64,000 bases of DNA from Pseudomonas sp. DG56-2 (GCF_004803755.1 NZ_CP032311.1:4232501-4296500), one strand, 5' to 3'. Counted from the first letter of the stretch, positions 40,297 to 50,209 are shown. Numbers and translations are program-made. Notes: generated from the sequence alone by a model not told the origin.

Positions 40297-41021
40297 AGAT
40301 CAGCCGCCTTTACGCCAACCGAGTAGCGCTTCTCGAGGTAACGCAGGGCCAGCAGCGAGACACTGGTGATCACCAGGTAAAGGGCTGCGACCGCCAAGTA
40401 GAAGGTGAAAGGTTCACGCGTGGCATCCGCGGCCTGCTTGGCCTTGAACATCATATCCTGCAGACCGACGACGGAAATCAGAGCCGTAGCCTTGGTCAGA
40501 ACCAGCCAATTGTTGGTGAAACCTGGAATGGCCAGGCGGATCATCTGCGGCACCATGACCCTGAAAAACACCTGCAGACTGCTCATGCCATACGCCACGC
40601 CGGCCTCGGCCTGCCCTTTGGGAATGGCCATGAAAGCGCCGCGAAATGTCTCTGAAAGGTAGGCACCAAAAATAAAGCCCAGGGTGCCGACACCCGCTAC
40701 CAGCGGATTGAGATCAATGTAGTCGTCGTAACCGAACAACGGCGCAACGCGATTGAGCAGGTCCTGACCGCCGTAGAAAATCAGCAGAATCAGTACCAGG
40801 TCGGGAATCCCGCGAATTACCGTGGAATACAGGTCACCCAGCCAGGCCAGCCAGCGCACTGGCGACAGACGCAGGGATACACCGATAAGGCCGAGTACAA
40901 TGGCAAGGGCCATAGACGACAAGGCAAGCTGCAGCGTAAGCCACACGCCGTCGAGGATAACTGCCCCGTAGCCTTTCAACATGATGAGGTCCTCGACCTT
41001 TGGGATGAAAAAATGGTGCAA
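40293..41021 (-). CDS. aotQ: Arginine/ornithine ABC transporter permease AotQ
   Basis: A 242-residue HisQ-type permease partner of AotM. It has about five membrane helices, the IRGIPDLVLILLIFYGGQ segment and an EAA-type loop, EAGVAYGMSSLQVFFRVMVPQ. It starts 51 bp after aotJ and overlaps aotM. The pair, with AotP and AotJ, makes a complete importer. Confidence 0.95.
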   Translation of the reverse strand: MHHFFIPKVEDLIMLKGYGAVILDGVWLTLQLALSSMALAIVLGLIGVSLRLSPVRWLAWLGDLYSTVIRGIPDLVLILLIFYGGQDLLNRVAPLFGYDDYIDLNPLVAGVGTLGFIFGAYLSETFRGAFMAIPKGQAEAGVAYGMSSLQVFFRVMVPQMIRLAIPGFTNNWLVLTKATALISVVGLQDMMFKAKQAADATREPFTFYLAVAALYLVITSVSLLALRYLEKRYSVGVKAADL

Positions 41022-41072
41022 ACCTCAGAGTCTCTGCTGCTTGCACCATTACACAGGTGACACGTCGACGAT

Positions 41073-41858
41073 TTACTTGGCTTCAGGGCCGTAGATGTCG
41101 AAGTTGAAGTACTTGTCCTGGATCTGCTTGTACTTGCCATTGGCGCGGATACCGGCGATGGCCGCATTGATACGATCCAGATTGGCCTTGTCGCCCTTGC
41201 GTACGGCAATGCCGACGCCGTCGCCGAAGTACTTCACGTCGGTGAAGGACGGACCAACGAAGGCATAGCCCTTGCCAGCGTCAGTCTTCAGGAAGCCATC
41301 TTCCAGCAGCGTAGCATCGGCCACGGTGCCATCCAGACGACCCGCCGCTACGTCCAGATAAATTTCGTTCTGAGTGCCGTATGGAACGATGGTCGCGCCT
41401 TGCGGAGCCAGGACTTCTTTGGCGAAGCGATCGTGGATCGAGCCACGCTGCACACCAATTTTCTTGCCCTTGAGCTCGGACAGATTGTCGCTGACGGTGG
41501 TGCCTTCCTTCATCACCAGGCGTGCCGGGGTCAGGTAGTACTTACCGGTGAAGTCCACGGACTTCTTGCGGTCTTCCGTGATCGACATGGACGAGAGAAT
41601 GGCGTCGATCTTGCGCACTTTAAGTGCTGGGATCAGGCCGTCGAATTCTTGCTCGACCCAGGTACACTTGACCTTCATCTCTTCGCACAAGGCGTTGCCG
41701 ATGTCGTAGTCGAAGCCAACGATGCTGCCATCAGGCGCTTTCGAGGCGAACGGTGGGTAAGCGGCCTCGATACCGATTTTCAGCGGTTTCTCATCAGCCA
41801 GCGATGCCAGGGAAAACACGGACAGCGCCAGTGCGCCAAGCAGTGCGAGTTTCTTCAT
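41073..41858 (-). CDS. aotJ: Arginine/ornithine periplasmic binding protein AotJ
   Basis: A 261-residue solute-binding protein, family 3. The signal peptide is residues 1-~22 ([21 protein letters not shown]). The mature domain opens with [20 protein letters not shown] and carries the ligand-site phrases [16 protein letters not shown] and [23 protein letters not shown] 41858 has GGAG upstream; a longer frame reading 42 codons further has no signal-like start. First gene of aotJQMP-argR; ArgR-type half-sites lie 130-170 bp upstream. Confidence 0.96.
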   Translation of the reverse strand: MKKLALLGALALSVFSLASLADEKPLKIGIEAAYPPFASKAPDGSIVGFDYDIGNALCEEMKVKCTWVEQEFDGLIPALKVRKIDAILSSMSITEDRKKSVDFTGKYYLTPARLVMKEGTTVSDNLSELKGKKIGVQRGSIHDRFAKEVLAPQGATIVPYGTQNEIYLDVAAGRLDGTVADATLLEDGFLKTDAGKGYAFVGPSFTDVKYFGDGVGIAVRKGDKANLDRINAAIAGIRANGKYKQIQDKYFNFDIYGPEAK

Positions 41859-41988
41859 CTGGAACTCCATCGGTAAAGGGCAACACCGGGCAGCGGTAAC
41901 AACTGCCCAATTTGCGAATGGGTACAACGCGAGCTGCGCAGGGTCGACGAAACGTCTGACACACCACGAGCGAGTGATCGGCATTTTA

Positions 41989-42025
41989 GCGACAGCTCCG
42001 AAGCCGATGTTTCCTCAATGCGACA
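41989..42025 (-). promoter_or_regulatory. ArgR-type half-sites upstream of aotJ
   Basis: On the minus strand TGTCGC occurs at 42025-42020, followed by N8-AA as in the ArgR half-site form, and again at 41994-41989 (without the AA). The repeats are in direct orientation, 31 bp apart. They should place ArgR at the aot promoter. The remainder of the 41859-42293 gap contains no gene I can support. Confidence 0.6.
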
Positions 42026-42293
42026 ACTAGTTATAGAAGCGCAGGAACCAAGGGGCGGAGATATTGACAGCTTTCGCAGAATATGCAAAAGCAAAAGACA
42101 AATAACCAATCAATGAAGCAATAAGCGGGCCTATTATTGGCAAAGCCTTCTAATCCGGCAAGTGTAGCCTTTCAGTGGGCTCGATTCGTCGTCGTGATTG
42201 CACCGAAATGGGATTCCGATGTTTCCCTTCGCCCCGTTACCGGGCGGGACAGGTGACAGATTGGTTACCGATGATTGTCGGAGTAACAGAAAG

Positions 42294-42332
42294 CACAAAG
42301 CCCCGCAGGCACTGCCTGGCGGGGCTTTGTGG
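42294..42332 (-). terminator. Terminator downstream of acs
   Basis: CACAAAGCCCCGC...GCGGGGCTTTGT is a long GC-rich stem 41 bp past the acs stop codon. On the minus strand GGGGCTTTGTGCTTTC follows, giving a modest T-rich tail. It separates acs from the aot operon. Confidence 0.75.
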
Positions 42333-42373
42333 AGCATGGTCAGGCTCGGAAGAGAACCTGCACCGCGATACCT

Positions 42374-44335
42374 TTAGGCCGAGACCCTGCTCATATCCTT
42401 GTGGGTGTCGATCAGTTGCTGAACCACACCCGGGTCGGCCAGCGTAGAGATATCACCCAAGCCATCGTACTCCGCCGTGGCGATCTTGCGCAGAATACGG
42501 CGCATGATCTTGCCCGAGCGGGTCTTCGGCAGCCCAGGCGCCCACTGAATGACATCCGGCGAAGCAATCGGGCCAATTTCCTTGCGCACCCAATTCTTCA
42601 GCTCCAGGCGCAACGCCTCACTCGGCTCTTCGCCACCATTGAGGGTCACGTACACATAGATACCCTGCCCCTTGATGTCGTGCGGCACACCAACCACTGC
42701 AGCCTCAGCCACTTTCGAGTGGGCAACCATGGCACTTTCGATCTCGGCGGTACCCATGCGGTGGCCCGATACGTTGAGCACGTCATCGACACGGCCGGTG
42801 ATCCAGTAGTAACCGTCTTCATCACGGCGAGCGCCGTCTCCCGTGAAATACATGCCACGGAATGTCTTGAAGTAGGTGTCGACGAAGCGATCGTGGTCAC
42901 CGTACAGCGAACGCGACTGACCCGGCCAAGAGTCAAGAATCACCAGATTGCCTTCGGCAGCGCCATCGATCAGGTTACCGAGGTTGTCCACAAGGGCCGG
43001 GACCACACCAAAGAAGGGACGGGTCGCCGAACCGGGCTTGAGTGCGGTGGCACCCGGCAATGGGCTGATCAACACACCGCCAGTCTCGGTCTGCCACCAG
43101 GTATCAACAATCGGGCAACGCTCCTTGCCAACCGTCTGGTAGTACCAGTTCCAGGCTTCCGGGTTGATCGGCTCACCCACCGAACCGAGCAGACGCAGAC
43201 TTGAACCATCGGCACCATCAACAGCAGCCTGACCTTCAGCCATCATTGCGCGGATAGCGGTTGGAGCGGTGTAGAGAATATTGACCTTGTGCTTGTCGAT
43301 GATCTTCGACACACGGGTGATATCCGGATAATTCGGCACACCTTCGAACAGTACCGTGGTAGCACCATTGGCCAGTGGACCATAGACGATGTAGCTATGG
43401 CCGGTGACCCAACCGACGTCGGCGGTGCACCAGTAGACTTCACCCGGACGGTAGTCGAATACCCGCTCGTGCGTCAGTGCCGCGTAAACCATGTAGCCGC
43501 CAGTGGTGTGCAACACTCCTTTGGGCTTACCGGTAGAACCAGAGGTGTAAAGGATGAACAGCGCTTCTTCGGCGCCCATCTCTTTAGGCGCACAGTGGCT
43601 AGAGGCGACCTTCATCAGGTCTTCGTACCAGATATCACGATGCTGGTGCCAGGCAATGTCACCACCGGTGCGCTTGCACACGATGATCTTCTGCACGCTG
43701 GCGGTTTCCGGGTTGGTCAAGGCCAGGTCGACATTGGCCTTGAGCGGCGTACGACGACCACCACGCAGACCTTCGTCGGCGGTGATCACCACTTTGGATT
43801 TGCAGTCGATGATGCGACCGGCCAACGCTTCTGGCGAGAAGCCACCGAAAACCACCGAGTGAATGGCGCCGATGCGCGCGCACGCCAGCATCGCCACTAC
43901 CGCCTCTGGAATCATCGGCATATAGATGGTGACCACGTCACCACGGTGCACATCCTGGCCACGCAGGGCGTTGGCGAACTTGCACACTTCTTCGTGCAGC
44001 TCACGGTAGGTGATGTTGCGATGCTCGGAAGGATCGTCACCTTCCCAGATTATTGCGAGCTGATCGCCACGCTCGGCAAGGTGGCGATCCAGACAGTTGT
44101 AGGAGACGTTGAGAGTGCCGTCGGCAAACCATTTGATATCGACATGGTGATCGTCGAAGGAAGTTTGCTTGACCTTGGTGAAGGGCTTGATCCAGTCCAG
44201 GCGCTGGGCCTGCTCACGCCAGAAGCCGTCCGGGTTGATAACCGACTGCTGGTACATGGCCTTGTAGGTCGCCTCATCAGTCAGGGTATTGGCCGCAACC
44301 TCGGGACGAACGGGATACAGGGGAGCCGCACTCAT
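42374..44335 (-). CDS. acsA: Acetyl-CoA synthetase
   Basis: Acs activates acetate to acetyl-CoA through acetyl-AMP, feeding the glyoxylate bypass. The 653-residue protein shows the adenylate-forming motifs [29 protein letters not shown], and the C-terminal [15 protein letters not shown], whose Lys is the known acetylation switch. Length is standard. It precedes aotJ in the same order as P. aeruginosa PA0887-PA0888. Divergent from the DUF2790 gene across a 400-bp gap. Confidence 0.96.
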   Translation of the reverse strand: MSAAPLYPVRPEVAANTLTDEATYKAMYQQSVINPDGFWREQAQRLDWIKPFTKVKQTSFDDHHVDIKWFADGTLNVSYNCLDRHLAERGDQLAIIWEGDDPSEHRNITYRELHEEVCKFANALRGQDVHRGDVVTIYMPMIPEAVVAMLACARIGAIHSVVFGGFSPEALAGRIIDCKSKVVITADEGLRGGRRTPLKANVDLALTNPETASVQKIIVCKRTGGDIAWHQHRDIWYEDLMKVASSHCAPKEMGAEEALFILYTSGSTGKPKGVLHTTGGYMVYAALTHERVFDYRPGEVYWCTADVGWVTGHSYIVYGPLANGATTVLFEGVPNYPDITRVSKIIDKHKVNILYTAPTAIRAMMAEGQAAVDGADGSSLRLLGSVGEPINPEAWNWYYQTVGKERCPIVDTWWQTETGGVLISPLPGATALKPGSATRPFFGVVPALVDNLGNLIDGAAEGNLVILDSWPGQSRSLYGDHDRFVDTYFKTFRGMYFTGDGARRDEDGYYWITGRVDDVLNVSGHRMGTAEIESAMVAHSKVAEAAVVGVPHDIKGQGIYVYVTLNGGEEPSEALRLELKNWVRKEIGPIASPDVIQWAPGLPKTRSGKIMRRILRKIATAEYDGLGDISTLADPGVVQQLIDTHKDMSRVSA

Positions 44336-44735
44336 CTTTATCTACCTCGGTGTAATAGTTGTTTTTGTATGACCTCGTTGTAACTGTACCAGACCTGACT
44401 GGCCATTCGACGTTGGTAGTACCGCCAGGACCTTTTGCATCCACGCAATCGGCCGCAGGCTCAAGACCGGGCCTCGGCACATATAAAAATAATTCCAAAA
44501 GCTGTCAATGGCCTGATTGTTACAGTTTTCGCCAACAGTGTTTATCAAAACGCCATCTGTTTAACGGCCATTGCCCCACCTAAAATTCACCTCGCCAGCA
44601 ACGGCATCGAGATTAACTTCTTGTTACAGCCCCCACGAAGGCCGTTAATCCCGAGATAACCCAGATAGTTGAACTTTAGTTGTACACGCGGCGCCACAAG
44701 CGTCGCGCACCCTCTTACGACCTTAGACAGGTAAA
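44336..44735. other. 400-bp non-coding gap upstream of acsA
   Basis: AT-richer than its surroundings, between divergent acsA and the DUF2790-type gene. It must hold both promoters. I found no further gene, no clear riboswitch and no strong terminator in it. Confidence 0.6.
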
Positions 44736-45002
44736 ATGAAAATGAAAGCTTTACTGGCATTGGCACTCGGCAGTCTTTGCACCGCGGCAATCGCCGACGA
44801 AGTTGCAAACGGTGGCGCCGAGCAGATTCCGGTTGAACAGTACAGTTACTCGCAGCACCTGGACATCGCCAAAGTTATCTCAATGAGCGAAGTCCCCAAC
44901 GTCTGCGAAGTGGTTCCAGCGCGTATGACCTATGAGGACTCGCAGGGCCAACGACATATTCTCGAGTACCGCGTAATGGGCAACGGCTGCTCGAATGGAT
45001 AA
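44736..45002 (+). CDS. Small exported protein, DUF2790 family
   Basis: An 88-residue protein with a signal peptide (MKMKALLALALGSLCTAAIA, residues 1-20) and a short mature domain. The domain has the family's HLDIAKVISM...C-V-PARMTYEDSQG...LEYRVMGNGC pattern, including two Cys likely to form a disulfide. This is the DUF2790 type widespread in Pseudomonas and often responsive to metals or stress; function is not known. AGG upstream serves as a weak ribosome-binding site, and ATG 44742 is an alternative start. Confidence 0.85.
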   Translation: MKMKALLALALGSLCTAAIADEVANGGAEQIPVEQYSYSQHLDIAKVISMSEVPNVCEVVPARMTYEDSQGQRHILEYRVMGNGCSNG

Positions 45003-45123
45003 TAAGTAGTTACTGCTCGCCGCGCCTTGATCGCTTCGGACCGAGGCGCGCGGTTCAAATTAACGTGCTCTTAATAATTACCGCGTACTACCCCTTCCCA
45101 AACAACCTCGCAACTAATCGCGT

Positions 45124-46683
45124 TTAATCTACCGACTTGCCAACACCATGTTCGCGCAACTTGTTGGCTATCGTTGTATGAGAAACGCCGAGCCGCTTAC
45201 CCAAAGCCCGACTGCTGGTGAACTCGCTCATCAACTGTTCGAGCACTGCCTTTTCAAACCGTCCGACAATATCCCCCAAACTTCCCTCCAGGGAAAACTC
45301 GCCCAACGGCTGGCGCGTACCATAGTCTGGCAAGCGGATGTGTTCGCTCTTGACCACCCCGCCGTCACACAACGACACCGCCTGAAACAGAACGTTTTCC
45401 AACTGGCGCACGTTACCCGGCCAGTGATACTGACTCAGACGCTCCATGGCTGCCGGCGCCAGGCGCGGCAACGAACACCCAATCTGCCGACTCGCCTGGT
45501 CGAGGAAATGCTCGACCAGAGGTGGCAAGCCATCAAGGCACTCACGCAACGGCGGAATATGCAGGGAGAGCACGTTCAATCGATGGTAAAGGTCCTGGCG
45601 AAACTCACCCCGTGCGCACAGCTCCGACAGATCGACCTGGGTTGCACAAATCACCCGCACATCCAGGTAAACCTCTTCGTCACTGCCAACCCGGCGAAAG
45701 CAGCCATCCTGCAGGAAACGCAGCAACTTGACCTGCAGCCGCGGGCTCATTTCACCTACGCCATCGAGGAACAGCGTGCCGCCTGCGGTCAGCTCCAGCA
45801 GGCCTAACTTGCCTTCGGCACGCGCCCCTTCGAATGCGCCTGGACCGTAACCGAACAGTTCGGTTTCGGCCATGGACTCAGGCAGGCCTGCACAATTGAG
45901 CGCCATCAATGGCGCCTGCCCCCGTGGACTGGCCAGGTGACAGGCGCGCGCCAGCAGCTCTTTGCCGGTGCCAGTTTCGCCTTCGATCAGCAGTGGCGCA
46001 TCCAGCGGTGCCATGCGTCGCGCCTCACGCACCACAGCAGCCATCACCCGTGAACTTTGGAAAATGCTGTCGAAACCGCGCAACTCCTGCTTGCGAACAT
46101 TGTAGATACGCTCACCGATGCGATCCGCCCGATGCAAGGTCAACACCGCTCCCGCCAGCGCCTCACTGTCATCGTGCTCGGACTGCAACGGTGCAATGTC
46201 TGCGAGGAACACGTCACCCTTGACCTTCACACGCAAACCGTTGATACGCGACTTGTTGGCACGCACCAACTCAGGGAGATCAAAATCCTCGGCGTAACGC
46301 GACAACGGAATGCCCGGGACTTCATCCACCCTCACCCCGAGCAACTGTGCCGCTGCACGGTTGGCGGCGACGATGGAGCCGCCCATATCGATCGACAGCA
46401 CGGGGAAATCCAACGCACCGAGCAACGCATTGAGCTCCATGTGCCGCCGCTCGCTTGGCATCAGCCCTACGCGCTTGACCCCGAACACACCGGTAATCGA
46501 CTCGAATTTGGGTCGCAGGGCCTGGAACTGCAGGTTGATCAGGTTCGGGCAATGCAGATAGATGGCATTGCCATGCTCGCCCCCTACCTCGCCACGAGCG
46601 ACGTTGATTCCGTACTCCACCAGCAGGTTGAGAATGTTGCGCAGAATGCCGATGCGGTTCTGGCAATGCACTTTGATACGCAT
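45124..46683 (-). CDS. phhR: Aromatic amino acid-responsive regulator PhhR (TyrR/NtrC-type)
   Basis: PhhR controls phenylalanine and tyrosine catabolism. The 519-residue protein has an N-terminal ACT domain (1-~75), a PAS domain (about 80-145), an AAA+ domain with Walker A GETGTGKELLARA and the DGVGEMSPRLQVKLLRFLQ region, and a C-terminal helix-turn-helix (SSRALGKRLGVSHTTIANKL). The loop that in sigma-54 activators reads GAFTGA is GAFEGA here. That fits published work showing P. putida PhhR acts with sigma-70. Divergent from phhA. Confidence 0.95.
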   Translation of the reverse strand: MRIKVHCQNRIGILRNILNLLVEYGINVARGEVGGEHGNAIYLHCPNLINLQFQALRPKFESITGVFGVKRVGLMPSERRHMELNALLGALDFPVLSIDMGGSIVAANRAAAQLLGVRVDEVPGIPLSRYAEDFDLPELVRANKSRINGLRVKVKGDVFLADIAPLQSEHDDSEALAGAVLTLHRADRIGERIYNVRKQELRGFDSIFQSSRVMAAVVREARRMAPLDAPLLIEGETGTGKELLARACHLASPRGQAPLMALNCAGLPESMAETELFGYGPGAFEGARAEGKLGLLELTAGGTLFLDGVGEMSPRLQVKLLRFLQDGCFRRVGSDEEVYLDVRVICATQVDLSELCARGEFRQDLYHRLNVLSLHIPPLRECLDGLPPLVEHFLDQASRQIGCSLPRLAPAAMERLSQYHWPGNVRQLENVLFQAVSLCDGGVVKSEHIRLPDYGTRQPLGEFSLEGSLGDIVGRFEKAVLEQLMSEFTSSRALGKRLGVSHTTIANKLREHGVGKSVD

Positions 46684-46761
46684 GAAATGTCCTAGAGATA
46701 AGTCCGGGGCGAGCCTGGCGCAGCTAGCCGGCCCACTTATTTACGCACCCAGAAGAATTTC

Positions 46762-46779
46762 CGTAAAGATTACGTGACA
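46762..46779. promoter_or_regulatory. Weak PhhR/TyrR-type box upstream of phhA
   Basis: CGTAAA-GATTAC-GTGACA resembles the TyrR box TGTAAA-N6-TTTACA with three changes. It would be the second PhhR site; two sites upstream of phhA are known in P. putida. Weak by itself. Confidence 0.4.
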
Positions 46780-46834
46780 AAAATAGGCTTACCCAGGGAG
46801 AAGACCCCCCGATTTTTCAGACCTTTGTCATCTT

Positions 46835-46852
46835 TGTAAAATTATCGTTACA
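46835..46852. promoter_or_regulatory. PhhR/TyrR-type box upstream of phhA
   Basis: TGTAAA-ATTATC-GTTACA differs from the TyrR box consensus TGTAAA-N6-TTTACA at one position. It is 123 bp before the phhA start codon in the divergent phhR-phhA gap, a suitable place for activation. Confidence 0.75.
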
Positions 46853-46974
46853 GAATAAGCTCGACTCCGCGACCTGAATAACCGCTTTGGCCGGTGCAAA
46901 GCCTTACGTCACGGGTTATCTCTTATGCAACGGCTTGATCACATAACAAAAAAGGCCCTCAGCAGGAGAGCAGT

Positions 46975-47763
46975 ATGAAACAGACGCAATACGTGGCTCG
47001 CGAGCCCGATGCGCACGGGTTTATCGACTACCCGCAGCAGGAACATGCGGTGTGGAACACCTTGATTACCCGCCAACTGAAAGTGATCGAAGGCCGTGCG
47101 TGCCAGGAATACCTGGACGGCATCGAGCAGTTGGGCCTGCCCCACGACCGCATCCCGCAATTGGGTGAGATCAACAAAGTGCTGGGTGCCACCACTGGCT
47201 GGCAAGTCGCCCGTGTGCCTGCCCTTATCCCTTTTCAGACCTTTTTTGAACTGCTGGCCAGCAAACGCTTTCCAGTGGCGACCTTCATTCGTACTGAAGA
47301 AGAACTCGACTACCTGCAAGAGCCGGATATTTTTCACGAGATCTTCGGTCACTGCCCGCTGCTGACCAATCCCTGGTTTGCCGAATTCACCCACACCTAC
47401 GGCAAGCTCGGCTTGAGCGCGACCAAGGAAGAGCGTGTGTACCTCGCGCGGCTCTACTGGATGACCATCGAATTTGGTCTGGTCGACACGCCGCAGGGCC
47501 GCAAGATTTATGGCGGCGGCATCCTCTCCTCGCCAAAAGAGACAGTCTATAGCCTGTCCGATGAGCCCGAGCACCAGCCCTTCAATCCGCTGGAAGCCAT
47601 GCGTACGCCTTATCGTATCGACATCCTGCAGCCGCTGTATTTTGCCCTGCCAAACCTCAAGCGCCTGTTCGACCTGGCCCACGAAGACATCATGGCCATG
47701 GTCCACACCGCGATGAAGATGGGCCTGCACGCACCGAAATTTCCACCTAAGGTTGCTGCCTGA
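46975..47763 (+). CDS. phhA: Phenylalanine 4-monooxygenase
   Basis: PhhA hydroxylates phenylalanine to tyrosine using iron and tetrahydropterin. The 262-residue bacterial form consists of the catalytic domain only. The Fe ligands are the two His in FHEIFGHCPLL and the Glu in MTIEFGLV. The pterin-contacting region is REPDAHGFIDYPQQEH through TGWQVARVPALIPF. First gene of phhABC. Confidence 0.97.
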   Translation: MKQTQYVAREPDAHGFIDYPQQEHAVWNTLITRQLKVIEGRACQEYLDGIEQLGLPHDRIPQLGEINKVLGATTGWQVARVPALIPFQTFFELLASKRFPVATFIRTEEELDYLQEPDIFHEIFGHCPLLTNPWFAEFTHTYGKLGLSATKEERVYLARLYWMTIEFGLVDTPQGRKIYGGGILSSPKETVYSLSDEPEHQPFNPLEAMRTPYRIDILQPLYFALPNLKRLFDLAHEDIMAMVHTAMKMGLHAPKFPPKVAA

Positions 47764-47805
47764 GCAACCTTGCAAACCAATAACAAACCACTTGCGGAAA
47801 ACCTT

Positions 47806-48162
47806 ATGAACGCCTTGAACCAAGCCCACTGCGAAGCCTGCCGCGCCGATGCACCACAGGTCAGCGACGAAGAACTGCCGGTACTGATCAAGCAGATCCC
47901 GGATTGGAACATCGAAGTCCGTGACGGCATCATGCAGCTGGAAAAAGTCTTCCTGTTCAAGAATTTCAAACACGCCCTGGCCTTTACCAACGCAGTCGGC
48001 GAAATCTCCGAAGCTGAAGGCCATCACCCAGGTCTGCTGACCGAATGGGGCAAAGTCACTGTTACCTGGTGGAGCCACTCGATCAAAGGCCTGCACCGCA
48101 ACGACTTCATCATGGCCGCGCGCACCGACGAGGTCGCCCAAACCGCAGAAGGTCGCAAGTAA
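47806..48162 (+). CDS. phhB: 4a-hydroxytetrahydrobiopterin dehydratase (pterin carbinolamine dehydratase)
   Basis: PhhB dehydrates the 4a-carbinolamine produced by PhhA so that the pterin can be re-reduced. The 118-residue protein has the catalytic His pair in [14 protein letters not shown] and the following [19 protein letters not shown] 47806 gives the family length; 12 extra upstream codons are not needed. It begins 42 bp after phhA, and its stop codon overlaps the phhC start by one base (TAATG). Confidence 0.96.
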   Translation: MNALNQAHCEACRADAPQVSDEELPVLIKQIPDWNIEVRDGIMQLEKVFLFKNFKHALAFTNAVGEISEAEGHHPGLLTEWGKVTVTWWSHSIKGLHRNDFIMAARTDEVAQTAEGRK

Positions 48163-49355
48163 TGCACTTCAGCGCGATTGAGCGCGTACCTGGCGATCCG
48201 ATCCTGGGGCTGATGGAGGCATACGCCAACGACAGCAATCAGCATAAGTTCGACCTGGGAGTGGGTGTATTCAAGGACGCCCAAGGCCTTACGCCTATTC
48301 CTGCGGCAGTCAAACTCGCCGAACAGCGCTTGCTCGACACGCAACAGAGCAAAAGCTACGTCGGCGGTCACGGCGATCCCGACTTCGGGCGTCTGATCGC
48401 TGAGTTGGTCCTTGGAAGCGATTCTCCAGTGCTGGCCAGCAAGCGTGCTGGCGCCTCTCAGACTCCCGGTGGTACGGGCGCTTTGCGCCTTGCGGCAGAA
48501 TTTATCGCGCATTGCCTGCCGGGTCGCGGCATTTGGCTGAGCGATCCGACCTGGCCCATCCACGAGACCATTTTCGCCGGCGCCGGCCTCAAGGTCAGTC
48601 ATTATCCTTATGTGGGTATGGACAACCGCCTCAACGTAAGCGCGATGCTTGCCACACTTGAATCCGTACCCAAGGGTGATGTGGTGTTGCTGCATGCGTG
48701 CTGCCACAACCCGACCGGCTTCGACCTTACCCAGGACGACTGGCGCGCGGTACTGGAAGTGGTGCGCCGCCGCGAGCTGCTGCCACTGATCGACTTCGCC
48801 TATCAAGGTTTCGGTGACGGCCTGGAAGAAGATGCCTGGGCAGTACGGCTGTTTGCCAGCGAGCTGCCTGAGCTGCTGATCACCAGTTCCTGCTCGAAAA
48901 ACTTCGGACTCTACCGCGATCGTACCGGCGCCCTGCTGGTGTGCAGCCATGAAGCCGAAAAACTGCAGGATGTTCGCAGTCAATTGGCGCTGCTGGCGCG
49001 CAACCTTTGGTCGACGCCACCGGATCACGGCGCTGCGGTAGTGGCGCAGATTCTGGGGGATGCTGCACTCAAGCAGCTGTGGGTTGAAGAAGTCGAGGCC
49101 ATGCGCCAGCGAATCGCTCAACTGCGCGTGGGACTGGTCGAAGCCTTGGCCCCTCATGGCCTGAGCGACCGTTTTGCCCACATCGCCACGCAACGCGGAA
49201 TGTTCTCCTACACCGGGCTGTCTTCAGAGCAGGTCAAGCAACTGCGTGAGCGGCACAGCGTGTACATGGTCGGCACCGGCCGGGCCAATATCGCAGGCGC
49301 CGATGCCACACGCCTCGGGGCACTGGCTGCGGCCATCGCCGACGTTTGTCGGTGA
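48162..49355 (+). CDS. phhC: Aromatic amino acid aminotransferase
   Basis: PhhC transaminates tyrosine and phenylalanine to the hydroxyphenyl- or phenylpyruvate. The 397-residue class I PLP enzyme has HACCHNPTGFDL (PLP-phosphate/ring Asn), PLIDFAYQGFGDG (PLP Asp) and the Schiff-base Lys in SSCSKNFGLYRDR. Start at 48162 shares its A with the phhB stop, so translation is coupled. End of phhABC, followed by REP-type sequences. Confidence 0.96.
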   Translation: MHFSAIERVPGDPILGLMEAYANDSNQHKFDLGVGVFKDAQGLTPIPAAVKLAEQRLLDTQQSKSYVGGHGDPDFGRLIAELVLGSDSPVLASKRAGASQTPGGTGALRLAAEFIAHCLPGRGIWLSDPTWPIHETIFAGAGLKVSHYPYVGMDNRLNVSAMLATLESVPKGDVVLLHACCHNPTGFDLTQDDWRAVLEVVRRRELLPLIDFAYQGFGDGLEEDAWAVRLFASELPELLITSSCSKNFGLYRDRTGALLVCSHEAEKLQDVRSQLALLARNLWSTPPDHGAAVVAQILGDAALKQLWVEEVEAMRQRIAQLRVGLVEALAPHGLSDRFAHIATQRGMFSYTGLSSEQVKQLRERHSVYMVGTGRANIAGADATRLGALAAAIADVCR

Positions 49356-49358
49356 ATT

Positions 49359-49422
49359 GATCACGGGGCAAGCTCGCTCCCCACAGGCGATCAGCCTGGA
49401 AGGACGAACTGCCCCGCGATTA
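49359..49422. repeat. Degenerate REP pair after phhC
   Basis: ATCACGGGGCAAGCTCGCTC and CCCACAGG (49359-49386) resemble the REP consensus, and AACTGCCCCGCGATT about 20 bp later is an inverted partial copy. It is a decayed BIME just past the phhC stop. Confidence 0.65.
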
Positions 49423-49535
49423 CCATCAGGCAGGAAAATTCATACTGTCACGCAGACTCCTGTATCCTGCACGAGCTATCAATAAGCCATGCGCGCCTTG
49501 CGCAGCCTTTCCACACACTTGCGAGGAACGACGAG

Positions 49536-49664
49536 ATGCATGAGATCCCGAACTTTCCCTTCCCAAGCCTGAACCCAGAAGAGCAGACACCTGCCACTCA
49601 CAGCGCCGAACCAGCCCAGGCTGATCACGACGGCGACGAAAACCCCAGCGCCGACCAGGAATAA
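49536..49664 (+). CDS. Small acidic protein of 42 residues, unknown function
   Basis: ATG 49536 to TAA 49664 encodes a Pro/Glu/Asp/His-rich peptide (MHEIPNFPFPSLNPEEQ at the start, DHDGDENPSADQE at the end). GAGGAA about 8 bp upstream is a good ribosome-binding site. It has no hydrophobic segment and would be unstructured. It lies between a decayed REP pair and a large inverted repeat. I do not recognise it; codon use looks Pseudomonas-like. Confidence 0.5.
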   Translation: MHEIPNFPFPSLNPEEQTPATHSAEPAQADHDGDENPSADQE

Positions 49665-49678
49665 CAGCGCAACAATCA

Positions 49679-49734
49679 GACTGTGTGAAAACGGCCGTTC
49701 CAGGCGTTCTTTCTCAAGACGTTTTCACACTGTC
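49679..49734. repeat. 15-bp inverted repeat between the small gene and arfB
   Basis: GACTGTGTGAAAACG at 49679-49693 is matched by CGTTTTCACACTGTC at 49720-49734, 14 of 15 pairs, around a 26-base loop. There is no T run, so it is not a typical terminator. It resembles dispersed intergenic Pseudomonas repeats with TTTTCACAC ends. Copy number in the genome is unknown to me. Confidence 0.7.
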
Positions 49735-49752
49735 AAGAAACGCCCCGCCCCC

Positions 49753-50166
49753 TCAATAATCGACCTTTCCACGCCCAGCCTTGATTGCGCCGCGCTTATT
49801 CTTGGTGTCCAGACGCCGAGTTTTCGAGCCCAGGGTCGGCCGCGTCGGTCGGCGCGCCTTTTCTATCTTCACTGCCGCCAGAATCAACTCGCGCAAGCGC
49901 TCCAGGGCATCCGTGCGGTTTTGCTCCTGGGTTCGATATTGCTGAGCCTTGATGATGATGACCCCATCACGGGTAATGCGGCTATCGCGCAAAGACAGCA
50001 AGCGCTCCTTGTAGAACGGGGGCAGAGAGGAAGCCTGGCTGTCGAAGCGCAGGTGCATGGCACTGGAAACCTTGTTGACGTTCTGCCCGCCAGCGCCTTG
50101 GGCACGAATGGCGGTCAGTTCGATTTCCTGGTCGGGAATATGCACGTTATTGGAAATGATCAACAT
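49753..50166 (-). CDS. arfB: Alternative ribosome-rescue factor ArfB (peptidyl-tRNA hydrolase)
   Basis: ArfB (YaeJ) releases peptides from ribosomes stalled on truncated mRNA. The 137-residue protein has the release-factor catalytic GGQ in [20 protein letters not shown], near residue 27, and a basic C-terminal tail ([21 protein letters not shown]) that enters the empty mRNA channel. Length equals the E. coli protein. Monocistronic: terminators or repeats lie on both sides. Confidence 0.95.
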   Translation of the reverse strand: MLIISNNVHIPDQEIELTAIRAQGAGGQNVNKVSSAMHLRFDSQASSLPPFYKERLLSLRDSRITRDGVIIIKAQQYRTQEQNRTDALERLRELILAAVKIEKARRPTRPTLGSKTRRLDTKNKRGAIKAGRGKVDY

Positions 50167-50209
50167 ATGTCACAAGCCTGAATAGGCCTTGAGGATACCG
50201 CAAAAACAA

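Noticed and set aside
46888..46903. A GG-N10-GC pattern resembling a sigma-54 promoter upstream of phhA
   Set aside because: The -12 half is poor (AAGCC), and PhhR lacks the GAFTGA loop; P. putida phhA is reported to use sigma-70.
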